The position numbers and the translations under genes are program-made. Shown piece after piece: positions 25,934-34,763 of a stretch of DNA of 64,000 nt. The DNA is from Brevibacterium sp. S22 (GTDB lineage: Bacteria; Actinomycetota; Actinomycetes; Actinomycetales; Brevibacteriaceae), in contig NZ_RHFG01000018.1 of assembly GCF_004745485.1 (NCBI RefSeq), positions 1 to 64,000 of the forward strand, read 5' to 3'. The notes under the pieces were generated by a model. It was not told the origin of the DNA. It worked only from the letters and a program-made list of their open reading frames with translations, and made no database searches. Position 1 is the first letter of the stretch. Each line of letters opens with the position of its first letter.

Positions 25934-27151
25934 ATGGATCCGCAGACTCTCACCGAACTGCTCGACGTGGCCGTTCTCGACCGGCTCGACCGCATCGATG
26001 ACTTAGCAGGCGATGACCTCGCCCGGTCGAAGGCGCTGCGGAAAGAGGGATTCTCCGCCGAGGTGACGGCGGCCCTGCTCACACAGGCCCAGCTGCGCAC
26101 GGAGGCAGCCGCGAAACTCGGGCCCTTCGCCGACGACATGCTCTTCACTCGCGACGGACTCGCTCAGGCCACGCGCCTGCCGGTCGCCGCCCACCATGCC
26201 CGCCGCCTCATCGGTGACCTGCCGGAGGACACCACGTTCCGCATCGCCGATCTCGGATGCGGGATCGGCGCGGATTCGGTCGCGTTCGCCGGAATGGGGG
26301 CACACGTGTCGGCCGTCGACGCCGACGAAGTCACGGCCGCCATCGCCGCCTTCAACCTCCGCCATCTGCCCGACGCCTCCGTCGAGAACACGCGCGCCGA
26401 GGACGTCGACCTCGACGAATTCGACGCCCTCTGGTTCGACCCGGCCCGCCGCACGATCGGCAAGGCCGACAAACGCGGATCGACCGCCCGCATCACCGAC
26501 CCCGATGCCTTCTCCCCCTCTCTGTCGTGGGTGATCGAGAAGGCGGGCGCGGCGAAGGCGGCCGGAGTGAAGCTCGGCCCGGCCCTCGACCACGATCTCG
26601 TGCCCGAAGAGGCCGAAGCCCAGTGGGTCTCCCACAACGGCGAGGTCGTCGAAGTCTGCCTGTACTTCGGTGCGGCCCGGCAGCGACCGGGACGTGGCGC
26701 TCTCGTCATGGGCGAACGGACCCTCCTCGTCCACGAAGACGACCTGCCCGACGAGGACGAGGCGGACATCGGGGAACTCGGGAAGCATCTGCTCGAACCC
26801 GATGGGGCGATCGTGCGCGCCGGCCTCGTCGCTGCTCTGTGCTCACCCCTGCAGGCACGCCGACTGCACCCGAAGATCGCATATCTGACCACCGACGTCG
26901 AACCGAGTGGCCCGGCCTCTGCAGGAGTCACAGCCTACGAGGTCATCGACGTCCTGCCCGCGAAGGTCCCGAGTCTGCGCAAAGAGCTCGTCTCCCGTGG
27001 AATCGGTTCGGTCGTGATCAAGAAGCGCGGTGCAGACATCGTGCCCGACCAGGTCCGACGCCAGCTCAAGCTGCCCAAGGGCGACAAAGCCACGCTCGTC
27101 TTCACCCGCCTCGGCGAACGCCACGTCGTGCTGCTCACCCAACCGGTGTGA
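25934..27151 (+). CDS. Class I SAM-dependent methyltransferase with THUMP-like C-terminal domain
   Basis: 405 residues. A helical N-terminal region (LRKEGFSAEVTAALLTQAQLR), then a Rossmann methyltransferase core with motif I IADLGCGIGADSVAFA (about residue 104) and FDALWFDPARR as the catalytic-loop segment, then a C-terminal THUMP-like region (about residues 330-405, ending TLVFTRLGERHVVLLTQPV). This architecture is widespread and uncharacterised in actinobacteria, and an RNA substrate is likely from the domain types. The NPPY motif of nucleic-acid N-methyltransferases is replaced by FDPAR. The gene is divergent from rsmA and ends 23 bp before the sulfurtransferase start. Confidence 0.85.
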   Translation: MDPQTLTELLDVAVLDRLDRIDDLAGDDLARSKALRKEGFSAEVTAALLTQAQLRTEAAAKLGPFADDMLFTRDGLAQATRLPVAAHHARRLIGDLPEDTTFRIADLGCGIGADSVAFAGMGAHVSAVDADEVTAAIAAFNLRHLPDASVENTRAEDVDLDEFDALWFDPARRTIGKADKRGSTARITDPDAFSPSLSWVIEKAGAAKAAGVKLGPALDHDLVPEEAEAQWVSHNGEVVEVCLYFGAARQRPGRGALVMGERTLLVHEDDLPDEDEADIGELGKHLLEPDGAIVRAGLVAALCSPLQARRLHPKIAYLTTDVEPSGPASAGVTAYEVIDVLPAKVPSLRKELVSRGIGSVVIKKRGADIVPDQVRRQLKLPKGDKATLVFTRLGERHVVLLTQPV

Positions 27152-27174
27152 CCACGCACAAAAAGGAGATCGAA

Positions 27175-28008
27175 TTGAACCGCAACGACGTCCTCATCAG
27201 CGCCGATGAGCTGCTCACTCGAATGGCCACCTCCCCCGCGCCGAGGCTGTTCGACGTCCGCTGGACCCTGCCGAAGCCCGATGGTCGCGAGGACTTCGCC
27301 GCCGGGCACATCCCCGGAGCCGTCTACGTCGACCTGGACACCGAGCTCGCCGACCACGGCAGCACCGACGCGACGGCCGGTCGGCATCCGCTGCCGAGCC
27401 CCGAGGCCTTCCAGGAGACGGTGCGCTCATGGGGCATCGACGAAGGCACCGAGGTCGTGGTCTATGACGACAATTCCTCTCTCGGCGCGGCCCGGGCCTG
27501 GTGGCTGCTACGCTGGGCCGGGTTGAGCGCGCGAGTCCTCGACGGCGGCCTCGCCGCTTTCCGGGACGCCGGTGGGACGCTCGAGACCGGCGACTCCCCC
27601 GAGGTCGCACCCAGCTCCGTGGTGATCCGCCCGGGCCGACTGCCCGTCATCGACGCCGAGGCGGCGGCCGGCTTCGACGGAGTACTGCTCGATGCCCGCG
27701 CCGGTGAGCGCTTCCGCGGAGAGACCGAACCGCTCGATCCGCGGGCCGGTCATATACCCGGGGCGAAGAGTGCCCCGGCCACCGACAACGTCCCTGCGGG
27801 GACGTTCCTGCCCGAGGCTCTTCTGCGCGAACGCTTCGCAGAGTTGGGTGCCCTCGACGGACCGGTCGGCGTCTACTGCGGTTCGGGGGTCACTGCCTGC
27901 CACAATGCTCTGGCGCTGGCGACGCTCAGCGTCGAGGCGGCCCTCTACCCCGCAAGCTGGTCCGGTTGGTCGTCCGATCCCGACCGCCCGGTCGAAACCG
28001 GCGCCTGA
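27175..28008 (+). CDS. Sulfurtransferase, 3-mercaptopyruvate type (tandem rhodanese)
   Basis: 277 residues with two rhodanese domains. The first (about 1-135) lacks a catalytic cysteine, the second (about 150-277) has the active loop CGSGVTA at about residue 236. The CGSGVT loop is typical of 3-mercaptopyruvate sulfurtransferases (SseA), whereas thiosulfate enzymes usually have CRKGVT. The inter-domain residues RFRGETEPLDPRAGHIPGA are standard. The start is TTG at 27175-27177 with AAGGAGAT 4 bases before, a strong ribosome site; the open frame extends far upstream but overlaps the methyltransferase. Confidence 0.9.
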   Translation: MNRNDVLISADELLTRMATSPAPRLFDVRWTLPKPDGREDFAAGHIPGAVYVDLDTELADHGSTDATAGRHPLPSPEAFQETVRSWGIDEGTEVVVYDDNSSLGAARAWWLLRWAGLSARVLDGGLAAFRDAGGTLETGDSPEVAPSSVVIRPGRLPVIDAEAAAGFDGVLLDARAGERFRGETEPLDPRAGHIPGAKSAPATDNVPAGTFLPEALLRERFAELGALDGPVGVYCGSGVTACHNALALATLSVEAALYPASWSGWSSDPDRPVETGA

Positions 28009-28188
28009 AGCCCGAGCGCAGCCACCGGATCACGCCGGGCGAATGTCACGAAACGTTATTCAAGCTGGAGAGTGCGCGCTGAATCACAAACCGAATCAGA
28101 CGGTTTCGCCGCCTCTTCGCTGCCATTCCCACTGTTTTTGACCCTCTGACCAGGGATTATGCATCCCAGCCTGTCGAAAAATCCTTTT

Positions 28189-28245
28189 GTAACAAAAACG
28201 TGACAGAAGATCACGAATTCGTTACAGTTGTGGATATCGTTACAG
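28189..28245 (+). promoter_or_regulatory. Direct repeats upstream of the NlpC/P60 gene, MtrA-box-like
   Basis: CGTTACAG occurs at 28220-28227 and 28238-28245, start-to-start 18 bp, and a GTAAC lies at 28189-28193. On the other strand the repeats read CTGTAACG. MtrA, the response regulator that controls NlpC/P60 hydrolase genes in corynebacteria and mycobacteria, is reported to bind GTAAC-type direct repeats, so this is a candidate site. A CGTGA-N7-TCACG inverted repeat overlaps the same area (28199-28215). Confidence 0.4.
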
Positions 28246-28265
28246 ACAGGCAATGAGAGGACATC

Positions 28266-29159
28266 GTGGCATCTAAGCAGCACGGCCGCCGCGCCGCCAA
28301 CGCCAAGGCTAAGACACCGCTGACGGAGCTGAGCGAACTGCTCGCTGCGAATTCCGGCGCATTCGGCCGGCGGGCCGCAGTCGTCGCCGCCAGCGGCGGA
28401 CTGCTCACCGCAGCGGTCATGCCCGCTGCCGGGCAGGGAACCGACGACGAAGCTTCGGTCTCCGCCGAGACCGAGAAACAGGCGCCGGTCGAGTTCAAGA
28501 ACCAGACGCCGACCATCGACGCCGGCGGCGAATCGGAGAAGGACGACCAGGATTCCGCGGTCACCGTTGATACGGACGTCGTCACGGCCGAGGCTGCTCC
28601 TAAGCCCAAACCGAAACCGAAGCCGAAACCTGAGCCTGAGCCTGAGCCCAAGCAGGAGACGGCCGCCGCCGACGAGTCGAAGGACTCGGACGACTCGGCG
28701 AAATCATCCGACTCCGCAGGCACCGGCGATGAGGAACCCGCCGATTCAGCCGAGGACAAGAGCAAGGACGAAGGCGCGAACTCGGGTTCCGGGGACGTCA
28801 AGGTCCCTGACGGGTCAAAGGCCGAGCAGGTCCTTGCCATCGCGAAGCAGTACGTCGGCACCCCATATGTGCTGGGCGGCACCTCGCCCGGCGGGTGGGA
28901 CTGCTCCGGTTACACCGCGTACGTCTACGGGAAGGTCGGCGTGAATCTTCCCCGCACGTCGTCGGCGCAGAAGGGCGCCGGGCAGATCGTCTCGGCCTCC
29001 GAAGCGAAGGCCGGCGACATCATCTGGTCACCGGGCCATGTCGGCATCTACGCGGGCGACGGCATGATGTACGACGCAGGGAACACACGTGTGAATACCA
29101 GCTACCGCAGCGTCGATTGGATGACCGCACAGGGTGCCCAGTACATCCGCGTGCTCTGA
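28266..29159 (+). CDS. Secreted NlpC/P60 peptidoglycan endopeptidase
   Basis: Probable secreted cell-wall hydrolase of 297 residues that cleaves peptide stems (DL-endopeptidase type). The N-terminus is basic with a hydrophobic stretch (about residues 36-55, signal-like, ending AAG). A long acidic, disordered linker follows that includes a KP/EP repeat (about 110-130). The catalytic NlpC/P60 domain occupies about 185-297 with Cys213 in WDCSGYT and His258 in SPGHVGIY. Start GTG with GAGAGG upstream. Stands alone and ends in a strong terminator. Confidence 0.9.
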   Translation: MASKQHGRRAANAKAKTPLTELSELLAANSGAFGRRAAVVAASGGLLTAAVMPAAGQGTDDEASVSAETEKQAPVEFKNQTPTIDAGGESEKDDQDSAVTVDTDVVTAEAAPKPKPKPKPKPEPEPEPKQETAAADESKDSDDSAKSSDSAGTGDEEPADSAEDKSKDEGANSGSGDVKVPDGSKAEQVLAIAKQYVGTPYVLGGTSPGGWDCSGYTAYVYGKVGVNLPRTSSAQKGAGQIVSASEAKAGDIIWSPGHVGIYAGDGMMYDAGNTRVNTSYRSVDWMTAQGAQYIRVL

Positions 29160-29170
29160 TCCGTCTCACC

Positions 29171-29210
29171 AAGAACCCCTCGTCGGCACTATCGCCGGCG
29201 AGGGGTTCTT
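29171..29210 (+). terminator. Rho-independent-type terminator of the NlpC/P60 gene
   Basis: A 17-bp stem, AAGAACCCCTCGTCGGC (29171-29187) with GCCGGCGAGGGGTTCTT (29194-29210), 6-base loop and one G-U pair, starts 11 bp after the stop codon. The stem itself ends in TTCTT rather than a long T-run. Confidence 0.85.
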
Positions 29211-29226
29211 CGTGTCGGTGGAGGCG

Positions 29227-29290
29227 GGATTTACTGGTCGATCCACTGCGGTCTGAGCGCTCAGAACACCGCGGATCGACCAACAAATCC
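29227..29290. repeat. Palindromic intergenic repeat, copy A
   Basis: GGATTTACTGGTCGATCC (29227-29244) faces GGATCGACCAACAAATCC (29273-29290) around a variable centre. The same arms (GATTT-N2-CTGGTCGATCC and GGATCGACCA-N3-AATCC) recur at 41276-41337. Both copies lie in gaps just after a gene end, as expected of REP-like or MITE-like elements. Confidence 0.65.
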
Positions 29291-29391
29291 GGCGATGGCC
29301 TGCCAGCTGCCGATGTGACGGAGCTCAGGCACTGAAACGTTCGGGAGTTCAAGCGTTCGTGCACTGAGGCACTCGACCGTTCAGCGCTGGC

Positions 29392-31029
29392 TCACCCGCA
29401 GTCGGGGGCTTTGTCGCTGCCCTCGTACTCCGCAGGCAGTTCGCCCGAGGCTTTGAGGTCGCCCTTGAGCCACTTCGCGACAGCCTTCAGTGCGTACGGG
29501 TTCGAATCGTAGGCAGTCACTGCGGACTCTGCCGAGGTGCTGCGCATCGTCCACGGGGCCGCGGTGCCGACAGCCACCTCGGCGGAGCTCGAAGGACTCA
29601 GACTCACCGAGGTTCCACCCGAGCCGACGGTGAGCCCGACGTCCTCGGCCGCCTTCGTCAGCTCCGCCTTCTCCTTGTCGCTGCCGCCGACGATCGAGAT
29701 CGAATCGGTGCCGGTGAAGGAGCATTCACCCTTGAGCGCCGTCAATGACTTCTCGGCCACCTCGGTGAGGGTCTTCTTCGGGTCACCGGTGTCGGACCCT
29801 TCGGCCTTCACACTCTTCTGCGCTTCGGCGGTGGCCAGCTGCGCGGCGACGACCCGCTCGGCCTTCTCCTCAAGGTCCTTCTTCTTCAGCGTCCCATCAC
29901 CCATCGCCTTGACGATCGCCTTCTGCGCGGCCCCCGAGTCCGGTGGCATGAGCGCGAGGTCCGCGCCGGCGGCGAGCGCCTTCACAGTCTCTCCGCCCCC
30001 CAGGTTCTGCGGCACGGCCTTCATGTTCAGCGCATCCGTAGTGATGACGCCGTCGAAGTCGAGTGTGTCCCGCAGCGCCGAATACGCCTTCTCGTTGAGC
30101 GTCGTGGGTGTCGTCTTCGCATCGGGCAGACCGATATGGCCCATCATCACCATCGGCACTCCAGCCTTGACCGCGGATTTGAACGGCAGGAGATCTGTGT
30201 CCTCCATCTCCTCGATCGTCTTCTCCGACACCGGCAGGCTCTCATGCGAATCCACGCCGAGGCGGCCATGTCCCGGGAAATGCTTCGCCGAGCTCGCGAC
30301 CCCGCCGGACCGGTATCCCTCGACGGCGTCGGCGACGACCTCGGCGGCGTCGTTGTGATCGGTGCCGGCCGAGCGGACGTTGATCGTCTTGTCCTTCGGC
30401 CCCACGGTGACATCGGAGTCAGGAGCGAAGTCGATGGTGAAGCCGAGGTCGGTGAGGTTCCGCCCCTGCACGGTCGTCGCTTCGGTGATGAGCTTCGAAT
30501 CATCGGTGGCCGCCAGACCCATGAGCGGCGGGAACGGCAGCGCCGCGGAGCTCAGCCGGGACACCGGCCCGCCTTCCTGGTCGACGCCGATCGACACCGG
30601 CTGACCCTTGGTGCGCGCCCCCTTGAGCGCCTTCGTCAGGTCCGTGACCTCGTCACTCGTCGGATTCTCCGACAGGTTGTAGCCCATGACGATCACCCCG
30701 CCGAGGTGGTTCTGCTTGACCATGTCCACCGGGGTCTGCGTGTCCGTGCCTTCCCAAGTGCCGATGATGAGGGAGCCGGCGAGCTCTTCATCGGAGAAGC
30801 CTGCGACGATGTCCGCGGCCTCGTCCTCGAAATCGGCCGGATCTGCGTCAGCGGGGTCGGCCAGGGTCGGTTCGGCCTGGGCTCCGGTTTGGGGATCGGA
30901 CTCAGCTGCTGATCCCGATGATGATCGCGTGTCATTCGGATCGGCCTCGGGCGTCGACGCTCCGCCGGAACAGCCGACGAGTACGAGAGTCGTGGTCAGG
31001 GCCAGAATGCTCAGGCGAGAACGCAACAT
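29392..31029 (-). CDS. Glycoside hydrolase family 3 lipoprotein (beta-N-acetylhexosaminidase type)
   Basis: 545-residue surface lipoprotein: hydrophobic signal with lipobox LVGC (Cys20), an acidic linker to about residue 65, then a GH3 domain. The hexosaminidase signature KHFPGHGRLGVDSHESLP (about residue 245) contains the loop His/Asp acid-base pair of NagZ-like enzymes, and DGVITTDALNMKAV holds the nucleophile Asp. After about residue 400 is a smaller C-terminal domain. Likely removes N-acetylglucosamine from muropeptides or glycans at the cell surface. ATG at 31027-31029 with a TAGCAT -10 box six bases upstream. Confidence 0.9.
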   Translation of the reverse strand: MLRSRLSILALTTTLVLVGCSGGASTPEADPNDTRSSSGSAAESDPQTGAQAEPTLADPADADPADFEDEAADIVAGFSDEELAGSLIIGTWEGTDTQTPVDMVKQNHLGGVIVMGYNLSENPTSDEVTDLTKALKGARTKGQPVSIGVDQEGGPVSRLSSAALPFPPLMGLAATDDSKLITEATTVQGRNLTDLGFTIDFAPDSDVTVGPKDKTINVRSAGTDHNDAAEVVADAVEGYRSGGVASSAKHFPGHGRLGVDSHESLPVSEKTIEEMEDTDLLPFKSAVKAGVPMVMMGHIGLPDAKTTPTTLNEKAYSALRDTLDFDGVITTDALNMKAVPQNLGGGETVKALAAGADLALMPPDSGAAQKAIVKAMGDGTLKKKDLEEKAERVVAAQLATAEAQKSVKAEGSDTGDPKKTLTEVAEKSLTALKGECSFTGTDSISIVGGSDKEKAELTKAAEDVGLTVGSGGTSVSLSPSSSAEVAVGTAAPWTMRSTSAESAVTAYDSNPYALKAVAKWLKGDLKASGELPAEYEGSDKAPDCG

Positions 31030-31035
31030 ATATCC

Positions 31036-31041
31036 ATGCTA
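31036..31041 (-). promoter_or_regulatory. -10 element of a probable leaderless promoter (GH3 lipoprotein)
   Basis: Minus-strand TAGCAT ends 6 bases before the ATG at 31029; no Shine-Dalgarno sequence is seen. Confidence 0.45.
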
Positions 31042-31126
31042 GACGCTGAACCTGACTCGGCGCCCGTCAGACTCGTCACGAGGACGGCCCGCAACTGGAC
31101 GGTGTCGACCCTCTCAGGCGCTCGAT

Positions 31127-32695
31127 TTACAGTGCTTCGCGGGCTGCCAGGCGCCGCACGGTCTCCTTCGCCCCGCGTTCGTGCAGCGATGTCAGTGCCG
31201 TGAGGTACGGTTCGGTGAAGCGCGGGTCCTCGGCAAGATTCCCGAAGAACAGTTCCTGCCGGACGAAGGCCAGCGGGTCGGCGTCGTGTGCCCCCGCGAC
31301 AGCCTGGAGTTCCGCGGCATACCGGTCGACGATGGTGAACCGACCGCCGGTCTCGTCGTGGCTTTCGGCGTAGCGGGCCCAGGAGGCGCAGATCGCCGCG
31401 GCCACCTCGACGGGATGGCCGGAGGCGAGGTTGTCCTTGACGACCGGCAGCAGCCATTTGGGGATGCGGTCGGAGGATTCCGCACCCAAGCGGGCCAAGG
31501 TGTCCCGGATCTCCGGGTTGCTGAACCGCTCGATGAGCGTGTCCTTGTACTCCTCGAGGTCGATGCCGGGCAGGGGCGCGAGGCTCGGGGAGCCCTCATC
31601 GTCCATGTACCGGCGCAGGTAGGTCGCGATGTCCGGATTCTCCATCGCCTCATGGGCATAGGTGTATCCGGCGAGCAGCCCGAAGTACGCGAGCCCCTGG
31701 TGTCCCGAGTTGAGCAGCCGCAGCTTCATGTGCTCATAGGGCTGCACATCGTCGACGACCTGCACCCGAGCCTGCTCATAGGGCGGTCGACCATCGGTGA
31801 AGGCATCCTCGAGTACCCATTGGAAGAAGGGTTCGGCCACAACCGGCCAGGCGTCGACGACGCCGGTGTCAGCGAGCAGATCGGCTCGGTCCTCATCGGT
31901 GGTGGCCGGGGTGATGCGGTCGACCATCGAATTCGGGAAGGCGACGTTCGCTTCGATCCAGTCTGCGAGTTCACCATCGACGAGGTGGGCGAAGGCGGTG
32001 AACATCTTCGCTGCGACTTCACCGTTCTCCGAGATGTTGTCACATGACTGCACCGTGAACGCCGGAATCCCGGCTTCACGACGCTTCCGCAGTGCGGCGA
32101 CGACATACCCGAAGACGGTCGCCGGCAGGCTACCCGCGCGCAGCGCTTCGGCGTCCGCTGCGATCGCGGGTTCATCGGTGATGAACTCACCGGTGACGGG
32201 GTTGACGTTGTAGCCGCCCTCCGTGACGGTGAGCGAGACGATGCGGATCGCCGGATCGACGAGCAGATCGAGGAGGCCGGCAGGATCGTCGGGGCCGAAC
32301 CGGTAGTCGATGATCGACCCGATGACCCGCCGCTCCTTGGCCCCGTCCGGGTGCTTGAGAGTGAGCGTATAGAGGTGGTCCTGATCGGCCAACGCATCAC
32401 GCATCGCACCATCGTGAGGCAGAACTCCCGCGCCGACGATCCCCCAATCGGCGGCCAATCCCGCCTCCATGAGGTCATCGAGGACCATCGCCATATGTGC
32501 TCGGTGGAATCCGCCGACGCCGAAGTGGACGATGCCCGGCCTCACTGACGACCGATCATAGTTGGGCACGGTGATCCCGCGGTCGGCCACCTCGGCGAGG
32601 TTCTGTGCGGACAGGGCGAGATTCTGCGGGGACAGGACCGAGGTGGGGCCGCCTCGGCGAGGATCGGAGTTGCCGGCAGTGGTCGGTGCGGTCAT
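31127..32695 (-). CDS. Mannitol dehydrogenase-family polyol dehydrogenase
   Basis: Long-chain, NAD-dependent polyol dehydrogenase (MtlK/DalD/UxaB family), 522 residues, oxidising a hexitol or pentitol to its ketose. VRPGIVHFGVGGFHRAHMA is the nucleotide-binding start, and KLRLLNSGHQGLAYFG contains the catalytic-lysine region of the family (Lys and Asn/His pattern). The ATG at 32693-32695 overlaps the upstream permease stop by 4 bases. The first about 40 residues contain the near-repeat LSPQNLALSAQNLAE and look unconserved. Because a xylulokinase is in the divergent arm, arabitol (to D-xylulose) is as plausible as mannitol. Confidence 0.92.
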   Translation of the reverse strand: MTAPTTAGNSDPRRGGPTSVLSPQNLALSAQNLAEVADRGITVPNYDRSSVRPGIVHFGVGGFHRAHMAMVLDDLMEAGLAADWGIVGAGVLPHDGAMRDALADQDHLYTLTLKHPDGAKERRVIGSIIDYRFGPDDPAGLLDLLVDPAIRIVSLTVTEGGYNVNPVTGEFITDEPAIAADAEALRAGSLPATVFGYVVAALRKRREAGIPAFTVQSCDNISENGEVAAKMFTAFAHLVDGELADWIEANVAFPNSMVDRITPATTDEDRADLLADTGVVDAWPVVAEPFFQWVLEDAFTDGRPPYEQARVQVVDDVQPYEHMKLRLLNSGHQGLAYFGLLAGYTYAHEAMENPDIATYLRRYMDDEGSPSLAPLPGIDLEEYKDTLIERFSNPEIRDTLARLGAESSDRIPKWLLPVVKDNLASGHPVEVAAAICASWARYAESHDETGGRFTIVDRYAAELQAVAGAHDADPLAFVRQELFFGNLAEDPRFTEPYLTALTSLHERGAKETVRRLAAREAL

Positions 32696-33651
32696 TTGAC
32701 GGCTCCCATGGACAGGCCCTGGACGAGTTTGTCCTGGGCGGCGATTCCGGCGACGAGCACCGGCACGGAGATGATGAGCGAGGCCGCGCACACCTGGGAC
32801 AGGAACAGACCCTGCGAGGTGACGAAGCTGGTGAGGAACACCGGCGCGGTCGAGGCTGCGGTGGAGGTGAGCACAGTGGCGAAGAGGAGCTCGTTCCAGG
32901 AGAAGATGAAGCAGATGAGCGCGGTGGCGGCAAGGCCCGGTGCGGTCAGCGGCAGCAGGATCTGGACGAACACCCGCGGCAGCCTCGCCCCGTCGAGTTC
33001 GGCGGCTTCGAGGACCTCGACGGGCACTTCGGCGAGGAAGGACCGCATCATCCACACCGCAATCGGCATGTTCATCGCCGAGTAGATGATGATGAGCAAA
33101 AGCCAGGTGTCGAGGATGCCGGTTGATTTCGCGACGAGGTAGACGGGCAGGAGGCCGGCGACCATCGGCAGCATCTTCGTCGAGAGGAGGAAGAAGAGCA
33201 CATCGGACCAGCGTTCGATGCGGCGGATGGCCAGGGAGTATGCGGCCATCGTCGACAGGACGAGGACGATGAGGGTCGACACGATCGCGGCCACGGCGGA
33301 GTTGATGAGGAACGGCCACGGGTTCGCCCCGTTGCCGCCGCCGAAGAAGTTCACATACGAGTCGAGTGTGAGCGGGGCGAAGAAGCTCGGCGGGTTCGTC
33401 GACGCGTCGGTCTCGGCGTGGAGGCTGGTCAGCAGCATCCACAAAAGCGGCGAGACGAACAGCAGCCCGACCAGCCAGGCCAGCAGACCGAGCAGGATCT
33501 TCCCGGTCCGACCTTGGCCGGGCCGCCTCGGTGTGTTCGCCTTCCGCCGAGGCGGCTCGACCGATCCGGGTCCGCCGGGTTCGGTCGGGGTGGGCGTCAC
33601 CCCGGGTTCGGGGTGTGTGCCCACGGTCGTGGAAAGTTCGGGGGTGCTCAT
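32692..33651 (-). CDS. Carbohydrate ABC transporter permease (MalG type)
   Basis: 319-residue permease with six predicted membrane segments after a Pro-rich cytoplasmic N-terminus of about 50 residues. The ATPase-contact EAA loop is EAAELDGARLPRVFVQILLP (about residue 225), and the C-terminal QDKLVQGLSMGAVK is the usual ending of MalG/SmoG-type proteins. Overlaps both neighbours by 4 bases. Partner of the MalF-type permease and the binding protein upstream, and probably of the ATPase at 38886-39983. Confidence 0.93.
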   Translation of the reverse strand: MSTPELSTTVGTHPEPGVTPTPTEPGGPGSVEPPRRKANTPRRPGQGRTGKILLGLLAWLVGLLFVSPLLWMLLTSLHAETDASTNPPSFFAPLTLDSYVNFFGGGNGANPWPFLINSAVAAIVSTLIVLVLSTMAAYSLAIRRIERWSDVLFFLLSTKMLPMVAGLLPVYLVAKSTGILDTWLLLIIIYSAMNMPIAVWMMRSFLAEVPVEVLEAAELDGARLPRVFVQILLPLTAPGLAATALICFIFSWNELLFATVLTSTAASTAPVFLTSFVTSQGLFLSQVCAASLIISVPVLVAGIAAQDKLVQGLSMGAVK

Positions 33652-34589
33652 GCGTTCTCCTCCTTGAGCAGGGTGGACGCGGTGCGCAGGGCGAAGGTCG
33701 CGATGATGAGCGAGGCGATGACGACGATGACGCCGACGGCTGAGGAGACTCCGTAGTCCTGGGCGACGAAGAACTCCTGGTAGATGACGTAGGGCAGAGT
33801 CGCGGTGCCGAGCCCGCCGGAGGTCATGGTGAAGACCATGTCGAAGTTCTGGACGATGTAGATCGTGCCGAGCAGCGCGGCGAGTTCGATGTAGCGGCGC
33901 AGGTGCGGCAGGGTGATGAAGCGGAAGGTCTGCCAGGGTCCGGCACCGTCGACCAGCGCCGCCTCGTAGACGTCCATCGGCCGTGACTGGAGTCCGGCGA
34001 GCATGATGAGCATCATGAACGGCGTCCACTGCCACACGAGCACGAGCCCGATGCCTAGCAGCGGCGAGGAGGACATGAGGTCCGGCTGCGGGGCGTTCTC
34101 ACCGAAGACCACGGTCAGCAAGCCGTTGAGCAGACCGTACGAAGGGTTGAAGATCGCGTGCTTGAACAGGAGTGCTGCGGCCACGGGCACGACGAGGAAC
34201 GGGGTGATCATCAGGGTGCGGACGAATCCCCGGCCGATGAACTTCCGATCGAGGAGCAGCGCAATGCCCAGTCCCAACAGCGCCGAGGCGAGCACCACCC
34301 CGACCGTGAGCCCGACGGTGACGAACACAGCGCGCAGCAGGTTCGCGTCGGTGAACACGGTGACGTAGTTCTGGAGCGTGCCGAAGGCGATGTCATCGGG
34401 GTAGGCCGCGTTCCAGTTCATGAACGAGATGATGATCGTGATCGCGAACGGGATCTGGGTGACGATGATGACGAAGATCAGCGCCGGGAGCATGGGCGCA
34501 CGTTTGAGCCATCGGTCCTTGGCTGGGGTCTTCGGCGGCGTGATCGATCTCGATGCACGCTCGGCGGCGGGTGCAGACACGTCGAACAT
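33648..34589 (-). CDS. Carbohydrate ABC transporter permease (MalF type)
   Basis: 313-residue permease with six membrane segments and the EAA loop EAALVDGAGPWQTFRFITLP near residue 210. The ATG at 34587-34589 was chosen (GCGAAGG just upstream); the open frame continues upstream into arginine-rich sequence that is not protein-like. Its stop overlaps the next permease by 4 bases. It is separated from the binding-protein gene by a hairpin (34703-34736). Confidence 0.93.
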   Translation of the reverse strand: MFDVSAPAAERASRSITPPKTPAKDRWLKRAPMLPALIFVIIVTQIPFAITIIISFMNWNAAYPDDIAFGTLQNYVTVFTDANLLRAVFVTVGLTVGVVLASALLGLGIALLLDRKFIGRGFVRTLMITPFLVVPVAAALLFKHAIFNPSYGLLNGLLTVVFGENAPQPDLMSSSPLLGIGLVLVWQWTPFMMLIMLAGLQSRPMDVYEAALVDGAGPWQTFRFITLPHLRRYIELAALLGTIYIVQNFDMVFTMTSGGLGTATLPYVIYQEFFVAQDYGVSSAVGVIVVIASLIIATFALRTASTLLKEENA

Positions 34590-34702
34590 CCTTCGCTTCG
34601 TGGGGCGGTGGTAGGGGCTGGAGCGGGTGCGGCCTCGGAGCTGAGTCGGGTGCGTCCCGGTGCGGGGTCGCGCGGGCGGTCGCCGCCCGAGGCGGGGCCT
34701 GC

Positions 34703-34736
34703 GCCTCGGGGCGGGGACGATCATCCGCCCCGAGGC
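34703..34736 (-). terminator. Perfect 12-bp stem-loop after the sugar-binding protein gene
   Basis: GCCTCGGGGCGG (34703-34714) pairs with CCGCCCCGAGGC (34725-34736) around a 10-base loop. It lies 27 bp after the binding-protein stop and inside the operon, with no U-run following on the minus strand. Same position in the operon as the hairpin after the nucleoside-binding lipoprotein gene. Confidence 0.7.
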
Positions 34737-34763
34737 TACGCAGTCAACGCTGTGGCCGCACGG

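Noticed and set aside
28009..28265. Possible ydaO/c-di-AMP riboswitch before the NlpC/P60 gene
   Set aside because: No recognisable conserved core; only hydrolase-type operator repeats are seen. A covariance search would settle it.
31127..33442. 771-codon reading of the polyol dehydrogenase
   Set aside because: The extension overlaps the permease gene and is Arg/His-rich; the ATG at 32695 overlaps the permease stop and begins a normal protein.
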